A DNA stretch of 64,000 bases from Abyssogena phaseoliformis symbiont OG214. GTDB taxonomy: Bacteria > Pseudomonadota > Gammaproteobacteria > PS1 > Pseudothioglobaceae. The stretch's first letter is position 1. Every line of letters begins with the position of its first letter. This document shows, one piece after another, positions 60,401 to 64,000 of this stretch. The notes beneath the pieces were generated by a model. It ran no database searches and was not told where the DNA came from. It saw only the letters and a list, made by a program, of their open reading frames with translations. The stretch lies in contig NZ_AP012977.1 in NCBI RefSeq assembly GCF_016592595.1, positions 1 through 64,000 on the forward strand. The letters are read 5' to 3'. Position numbers and translations under genes: made by a program.

Positions 60401-60921
60401 CCTGCACCTGCCAAGCTACCTAAGGCTTCACCACTACCTATACTTAAAGATGAAAACATACCAGTAAGAAGGTAAACGTCGTTAAAACTTTCAGCAAACA
60501 ACGCAGATTGATGAGTAGCGATGGCTGATAATGCAGACTCATCGCCATAAAAATGAATGATTTGTGAGCCATCAGCAAGCGTGACAGAACTACCTTCAAT
60601 AACATGATAAATGCCGCCTTCGCTTGGTAAAGATACCAAACAAGACAAATCACTTGTGCACACTTCAAAATATCTATCAAACACAATAGTGGTACCATTA
60701 GGTAACAGCACTTCCAAATCATCGCTTACTTTTTTGGCAATTAGGTCAAAGTCTTTACCATCTTCGATGCTTAGCTCATAGGCACGACCTGGCATGACCC
60801 TAATGTGCTGTTCACCTTTGGTGACAACAACAACTTCTTTACTTAGCGTTTGGGAAAGAGCTTGTGCTTGAGTTTGCAATGCTTTTAATTGTGCCGTTGT
60901 TTTTGTGCTGTTAGGTTTCAT
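54415..60921 (-). CDS. Giant repeat-containing adhesin, probable type I secretion substrate
   Basis: The 2168-residue protein has no classical signal peptide. Residues 1-160 form a BapA-like prefix region (VVTKGEQHIRVMPGRAYELS, FYGDES). Four related repeats with a WxYSxDGGxxW pattern lie near 485-530, 577-625, 665-720 and 764-808. A cadherin-like domain follows (822-925), bacterial Ig-like domains at about 1322-1430 and 1431-1535, a Calx-beta domain (1540-1645; FEAGESFKEITFTVKGD) and a carbohydrate-binding-like domain (about 1660-1930; VSVWYDQTGNGQDMTQ). The C-terminus (2035-2168) has an RTX-like FGSAGANDTI...GRGGNDTFVY region, a type I secretion signal type. The frame is fully open for 6.5 kb. 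It is probably a surface or matrix adhesin. No secretion genes adjoin it. Confidence 0.9.
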   Translation of the reverse strand: MKPNSTKTTAQLKALQTQAQALSQTLSKEVVVVTKGEQHIRVMPGRAYELSIEDGKDFDLIAKKVSDDLEVLLPNGTTIVFDRYFEVCTSDLSCLVSLPSEGGIYHVIEGSSVTLADGSQIIHFYGDESALSAIATHQSALFAESFNDVYLLTGMFSSLSIGSGEALGSLAGAGGGVSSLEGVLQMVASAGKFIEDNGGFIELYKYINGELVLFKSARLDSSGEYDFSIGDYKGIIVAKLIDKNGDEADFRDEATGVDTDISATLLAVIDTSKGGNIGVNITPLTTIAALRMGLTTSGGLPTGVTLDASTVNNTNKGVAKAFGLGNDVDGNPADVVTTKVQTVTTQDGETSTSNAYGNALAALSGVNSSKNEGNMAATIEQFEEKLTGTGADLKLTETGQQNLLDGASKAETSNSKIDVDSGLAAAIKSTDAIDTSTEITITLGFEDTGTSATDGIVQAVDADGNPTAATAGSGRIRINVVGVESNWVYSIDAGANWSTGTDTGFDLAENATAYNKADIMVRNGTGNLPGSIDGTEKTLDSNGTIFVDGEVPNGATSTALSLSNTSVIDVTEIATGNTWQYSTKNGADGTWKVGVGSSFSLAANVVYAANQIHVKKIDAAGNESTVLKNATEITGSSLALSLNSDTGNDTSDGKTKDATINVITGSDVTWEFTINGSIDWATGGTGNGSFELTGSNPHTVGDIQVKIADQDDSNAVTLSHYGVTSIDVSTATATATLTLASAGDTGAADNSITSNKVINVTGGGTWEYSTDGGENWIKGSGASFELSSQSYVQGQVQVKQVNEYGNYSQPTLLGAITIDYVAPSFTSSTTATTIDENSGTTQTIYTVAATDSGNGTNGNITYTLGTTGGDESAFSINNSGVVTLTANPDAEVKANYSFEVVATDDAGNETKQTISLTINDLDEIAPDAVDLDPGGAIGATSAVTANKADIAGGIAFDADIAAPTATDIAQIKMVLGGKQTGDKLVLDTAQLINANFSGTHTVDGVGIDYSYVTSSNTLTISKTGSGAFSPANVKAIVEAIKLQNIESAPADGARTATFTYIDASSNPGTSATATMTVVTTAPTITSVTDNHSVVNVSGVDAEVNGAYILVAGPSNLTLSADFDPAASNGAIDTDKPVYSYLNSTTSETWYLWARTGSGYHISQLNSTTKWFWESVANPADFATDPTAVASWMQVSGDAGAFTSGPTLVTTASLASSGAVIYTVTFSHGVTSSFTLNDVVLVDASGEVIDTKNWTIGTLTEFSGSSGIQWTVSVTPPSGANAIDVTVARLKIEKTGLTDIYGNDPFDINHTQDLADAQSFDTTPPSAPTLTLTDNNAIVGNDNVINIAESASGFSITGTSTGLAIGSEVSIILNTQTYTTTVTDASGNWNVNIPSTGTSVLTEGTTYAVTVNANDGHGNPATQLSQDITVDKSAPVSTVVIDEVITGLPTITGQTSANITVEIKLDTDNDNSYDDATYTVTSDASGNWTLNLATITPDSDSSPISYSDITASQLGVQVNITDAAGNMTTRTETATKQASSYSISDSRVIEGTTGTKTMTFMVIREGDLSAAGTVDYEVDTTLSLAKSGGTANGIDDDYSGNAIGTATFEAGESFKEITFTVKGDYYKEVNQNIIVNLTNPTEGTISKATGIGEIAEVDVTQLAVAYSLKDVNSDLATNAIRVRRSSDDTELDIDFDKYGNLDTQALLAFVGTGTGDTGYVSVWYDQTGNGQDMTQTVGTQQGVIVSDGIVQTISNGQATISFNRGLNGGYDDFMEVTGTGGGTVTNLEIYVTYEFNITRNGTLFNLGTASGKGRIIAHTPWGDGNTYWDAGEATNNGRLDANNILQGNQVLQLVFTANYNHTGTGTPSENNVDAKQGIFVDGDNKAADGTLKGSSLALGNAWTLMSFGYGYKVYQSGEVSDFLVHASNTEAVAPTALLGSANNDVFTYAGESTLVTLDGKLRYDVVKLSNASGINLDTTLVSLINIELINMQNGEANMLTINNTQLDTNVSILSVLMDTGDSIIYEDTTLAYDASAQELVVFGSAGANDTINMSSFNELVYGRGGNDTFVYKSWSDAAANSSADSIADFTIGTGANKDTLNLKDLLTDYNAADLADFINLTASGDNTVINVDKNGAVGGAFSEDISITLTGVTNANLLTMASDGNLVLE

Positions 60922-60984
60922 TATCTTTTCCTATTGTTGTTTTTTTTACTTACCTCTCCCATCATACTTAATTTTAAAGGTATA

Positions 60985-61645
60985 TTACTCGTAATAACAG
61001 TAAATACCAAAGGTTATTTTATATTTTCCACCCTCTTTATCAGAAATGGGCTGCACCTCATCAATGATTTTTTTATAAACTTCTTTCCAAATATCAACAC
61101 TAAATTTAGACAAATATTTAATGTTGATATTTGTGAATGCCATCAACTTTGACGGCTTGTTCTAAAAACGGTGTATCGGAGTTATTTGTTAAATTGCCAA
61201 TACCTGCCAATGCACGTGCTTGAAGATTATCAGTAAAATCAAGCAATAAAGTTTCTTTATCAATTGTTTGATTTTCATTAATACCAACAGGGATGAATGT
61301 CACCTTATTATCAGTTACGCTGACTTGCTTTAAGCGTACCAATTCATCTAAAATGACTGGCTCTAAATCTTGTGCCACCCAAGTGGCAAGGGTTCTTGCG
61401 GGAATACTAATCCACTCACGACTGGTTTTGGTTTTGTTGTTAATTAGTTGAGTCACGTAAGTTCTTGATAGCCCACTAACAATACTAACGGCAGCATCCG
61501 TTACTTTGCTGCTCTTGTTTTTAATGATTTCATTGGCTTGCTTGACAAACACTTGTTTTATTGCAACATCAAACTCTTTATAGGTGGTGTCTAACTCACT
61601 ATCGGGGCAATCGTTTTGGGAAAATTTTCTAATTTTTTTTTTCAA
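60985..61645 (-). pseudogene. DUF6502-like HTH protein with a late frameshift
   Basis: The main frame (61645-61118, TTG start) encodes 175 residues: an N-terminal helix-turn-helix-like part (VTDAAVSIVSGLSRTYVTQL), a central WISIPARTLATWVAQDLEPV region and DFTDNLQARALAGIGNLTNN. The order fits DUF6502 proteins of unknown function. It stops early at 61118, but the next frame continues with LSKFSVDIWKEVYKKIIDEV and ends GGKYKITFGIYCYYE at 60985, which resembles the family's usual C-terminus. A one-base frameshift near 61120 is the simplest reading. The start is also doubtful: a ten-A run lies right after the TTG. It could instead be a natural short form. Confidence 0.55.
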
Positions 61646-61792
61646 AGTTCACTGTTATATAGACAAAAGTTATTTGTGCAAGTTTATTTTTAACTTTTTT
61701 GTATTTATGCTTTATTGAGTATAAATTTAAACAGGAATTCTTGGTCAAGTATTGAGGTTTTCAGTGCTTAAAATCTTAAGATAAGAACTGGC

Positions 61793-63247
61793 TTAGAATA
61801 GTGACAGTGCTAATTTCATCCAAAAATCTGGGAACAAACCAATTGCCAGTATCAAGGTGGCATTGATTGACAAAACTAACTGCATATCTATTGATGCGTG
61901 AATGGTTATATCTTTGTCAGTTTCATCAAAATACATGGATTTAATAATTTGTAAATAATAATAAGCACTAATAACAGCAAAGATAACAGCAAAGACTGCA
62001 ACCGTTATAAATCCTGCTGATATTACTTGTTGAAGGATGAAAAATTTGGAATAAAAACCAACCAATGGTGGCACACCTGCCATAGACAGCATGATAATTA
62101 GCATCATCAGTGCAAACCATGGGGAATGTTTACTAAGCCCCTTAAAGTCAGAAATTTGATCAACTTCAAAGCCTTGCTTGTTAAGCAGGATAATCATGCC
62201 AAACGCCGCTAAACTCATCAGCACATAAACCAACATATAAAACGTGGCCGCACCATAACCCGTTAGCGTTCCAGTGACAAAACCAAGCATGATAAAACCA
62301 ACGTGCGAAATGGTTGAATAAGCCAACATGCGTTTGATGTTGGTTTGCATGAGTGCAACAACAGAGCCTAGTGCAATGGATAAAATAGACAATACCATGA
62401 ATAAATCTGACCAATAGGCATGCATACTGCCCAAGCCATCAACCAAGATGCGCACCAACATCGCAACTGCTGCAATTTTAGGCACGGTTGCGATAAACAG
62501 TGTGACTGAAGTTGGCGCGCCTTGATAAACATCAGGCACCCACATATGAAAAGGCACAGCGCCTAATTTAAAAGCAATACCAATAACCAAGAACACTAAG
62601 CCAAAATTAATAATCAGTGTTTCTCTTGGGGCAAGGCTAGCATTGGATGTAAAACTAGCAATGTCGCTAATATTAAGACTGCCACTAATGCCATAAATCA
62701 TACTCATGCCATATAACAACAAACCTGATGCAATTGCGCCTAGGACGAAGTATTTAAGTGCTGCCTCAATGGCATCTGCCCTTTCGTGTGCAATAGCAAT
62801 AAGTGCATACAGTGACAAAGATAAGATTTCTAGGCCTAGATATAAGGTTAGTAGACTGTAGCCCGATATCATCACCATCATGCCTAGTACTGACAACAAA
62901 ACTAAAACAAAATACTCCCCCCTAAAAAGGGAATGCGCTCTTAAATAATGACGCGAGTAAACCATGGCAACTATGGTAGCACCCATCATAAATACTTTAA
63001 ACACGGATGCCATGTTGTCCAACATGAACGAGCTGCTAAAAATGATTGTTTGAGGGCGGTTAATTAAATTAAATGCCAGTAGTCCAGTGATTAATAAACT
63101 GAGTTGGGTTAAATAATAGGTAACTTGCTTAAAACGCTTGTCTAAGAACAAATTTAGCAATAAAATGACCACAATCGCACTGAGTAAAAAAATCTCTGGT
63201 AGAGCAATCCATAAAGATGATGCGTAAAATTCGATGATATTATTCAT
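61793..63247 (-). CDS. nuoN: NADH-quinone oxidoreductase subunit N
   Basis: NuoN is one of the three antiporter-like membrane subunits that pump protons in complex I. The 484-residue protein has about 14 hydrophobic segments. Conserved stretches include LGLEILSLSLYALIAI with the key glutamate (about residue 135), EAALKYFVLGAIASGLLLYG with the lysine, FKLGAVPFHMWVPDVYQGAP (about 225) and KRMLAYSTISHVGFIMLG (about 307). The ATG lies three bases after the nuoM stop, so the two are co-transcribed. nuoN is normally the last gene of the nuo operon, consistent with the 147-base gap after it. Confidence 0.97.
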   Translation of the reverse strand: MNNIIEFYASSLWIALPEIFLLSAIVVILLLNLFLDKRFKQVTYYLTQLSLLITGLLAFNLINRPQTIIFSSSFMLDNMASVFKVFMMGATIVAMVYSRHYLRAHSLFRGEYFVLVLLSVLGMMVMISGYSLLTLYLGLEILSLSLYALIAIAHERADAIEAALKYFVLGAIASGLLLYGMSMIYGISGSLNISDIASFTSNASLAPRETLIINFGLVFLVIGIAFKLGAVPFHMWVPDVYQGAPTSVTLFIATVPKIAAVAMLVRILVDGLGSMHAYWSDLFMVLSILSIALGSVVALMQTNIKRMLAYSTISHVGFIMLGFVTGTLTGYGAATFYMLVYVLMSLAAFGMIILLNKQGFEVDQISDFKGLSKHSPWFALMMLIIMLSMAGVPPLVGFYSKFFILQQVISAGFITVAVFAVIFAVISAYYYLQIIKSMYFDETDKDITIHASIDMQLVLSINATLILAIGLFPDFWMKLALSLF

Positions 63248-63250
63248 AAG

Positions 63251-64000
63251 TTAAAGTTTAGACGTTAAGGCTTGATGTAATAAATGTTCAATTGAGGTGT
63301 GCATTAACTCAATCACTGGTTGTGGATACAAGCCCATAGCCAATACTGCCACTGCCAAAATAGCAAGGATTGAAAATTCACGAGCATTAATATCTTTTAG
63401 GGTTGTTACAGCAGGATTGGTAACAGCGCCCCAAAACACTCGTTTTACCATCCATAATGTATACGCTGCACCTACAATAAGTGTGCTTGCGGCTAATACG
63501 CCGTACCAGATATTTGCTTGAATGGCGCCTAGGATGACCATAAACTCTCCCACAAAACCTGAGGTGCCCGGCAGGCCTGCATTGGCCATTGCAAACAACA
63601 CAGCAAAGCCTGTGAATTTGGGCATAGAATTAATAACACCACCATAAGTTGATATTTCTCTTGAATGCAAGCGATCATATAACACGCCTACCACTAAGAA
63701 CATAGCGGCTGAGATAAAACCATGTGAAATCATTTGTACCATGGCACCTTCAAGACCCAATAACGCACCTTCTATTGCATCTGGATCGTAAGCTAAAAAT
63801 AAGGTGAATACACCCAATGTTACAAAACCCATGTGTGAAATTGAGGAATAGGCGATGAGCTTTTTCATATCGCGTTGCACCAGTGCAACAAAACCAATAT
63901 AAACAATGGCAATGAGGGATAACACAGCGATGATTTCTGAAAATTCTAATGAGGCATCAGGTGTGATGGGTAGTGAAAAACGGAAAAAACCATAGCCACC
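63251..64000 (-). CDS. nuoM: NADH-quinone oxidoreductase subunit M (C-terminal part, cut by window end)
   Basis: The last 249 residues of NuoM, a proton-pumping antiporter-like subunit of complex I, run off the window edge in frame. Visible are YGFFRFSLPITPDAS at the edge, DMKKLIAYSSISHMGFVTLG with the conserved lysine, MVQMISHGFISAAMFLVVGV with the pumping-channel histidine, and MANAGLPGTSGFVGEFMVIL. The C-terminus ends HQALTSKL three bases before the nuoN start. The upstream nuo genes lie outside the window. Confidence 0.97.
   Translation of the reverse strand, partial: GGYGFFRFSLPITPDASLEFSEIIAVLSLIAIVYIGFVALVQRDMKKLIAYSSISHMGFVTLGVFTLFLAYDPDAIEGALLGLEGAMVQMISHGFISAAMFLVVGVLYDRLHSREISTYGGVINSMPKFTGFAVLFAMANAGLPGTSGFVGEFMVILGAIQANIWYGVLAASTLIVGAAYTLWMVKRVFWGAVTNPAVTTLKDINAREFSILAILAVAVLAMGLYPQPVIELMHTSIEHLLHQALTSKL

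Noticed and set aside
60889-61152. An 87-codon open frame on the plus strand between the adhesin and the DUF6502-like gene
   Set aside because: The minus strand carries family-like sequence over the same bases, and the plus frame has no ribosome site or domain.
48823-61700. Possible integrated element beginning at tRNA-Thr
   Set aside because: The accessory genes follow a tRNA gene, a usual integration site, but I saw no integrase, no transposase and no repeat of the tRNA 3' end at the far side near nuoN.

Overview
The window is an AT-rich stretch (roughly 37-38% G+C by eye) of a gammaproteobacterial chromosome that begins at the replication-initiation cluster dnaA-dnaN-recF-gyrB. A type I phosphoribulokinase directly after gyrB, an aerobic chain with bc1, aa3 and cbb3 complexes, and the overall protein character point to an autotrophic sulfur oxidiser of the SUP05/Thioglobus group. 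Several decayed genes (chrA, a fic gene, an M23 peptidase, an O-antigen ligase-like gene, a secreted protein and a large adhesin) fit an invertebrate-associated lineage, such as a mussel or clam gill symbiont, in an early to middle stage of genome reduction. The exact species is inference; no ribosomal RNA gene is present.

Layout: 0-7.2 kb holds replication genes plus prkB, with a candidate oriC between dnaA and dnaN. 7.2-9.6 kb is decay: a chrA pseudogene and a fic pseudogene. 9.6-17.5 kb holds leuS-pyrD, bioD, sspA-sspB and petABC. 17.6-23.2 kb holds dciA, secA-anmK-pyrC and a small XRE regulator. 23.2-30.3 kb is one eight-gene minus-strand run, purC-DUF2797-FKBP-alaC-ATPase-metA-mutY-ribF. 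30.4-34.7 kb holds a small secreted protein, a broken M23 peptidase and uppS-cdsA-dxr. 34.8-48.7 kb is hisF followed by a dense respiratory block: cyoE, ctaA and a Sco-like protein, coxBA-ctaG-coxC with SURF1, and ccoNOQP ending in a clear terminator. A tRNA-Thr(UGU) gene follows. 48.9-61.7 kb is an accessory surface-protein region: a dead O-antigen ligase-like gene, a dead secreted protein, a dead multidomain adhesin, an intact 2168-residue adhesin facing it, and a frameshifted DUF6502 regulator. nuoN and nuoM (cut by the window edge) close the window.

Together the intact genes supply electron transfer from quinol (bc1) to two oxygen reductases of different type, heme A synthesis and oxidase assembly, part of complex I, and the last Calvin-cycle kinase. 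FNR-like sites lie upstream of both oxidase operons, and the one at ccoN sits at class II promoter spacing. Several operon-leading genes (pyrD, bioD, hisF, uppS, secA and a secreted protein) have a -10 hexamer only a few bases before the start codon and no Shine-Dalgarno sequence, which suggests leaderless or nearly leaderless transcripts. Several of these promoters share the sequence GGTAWAAT.
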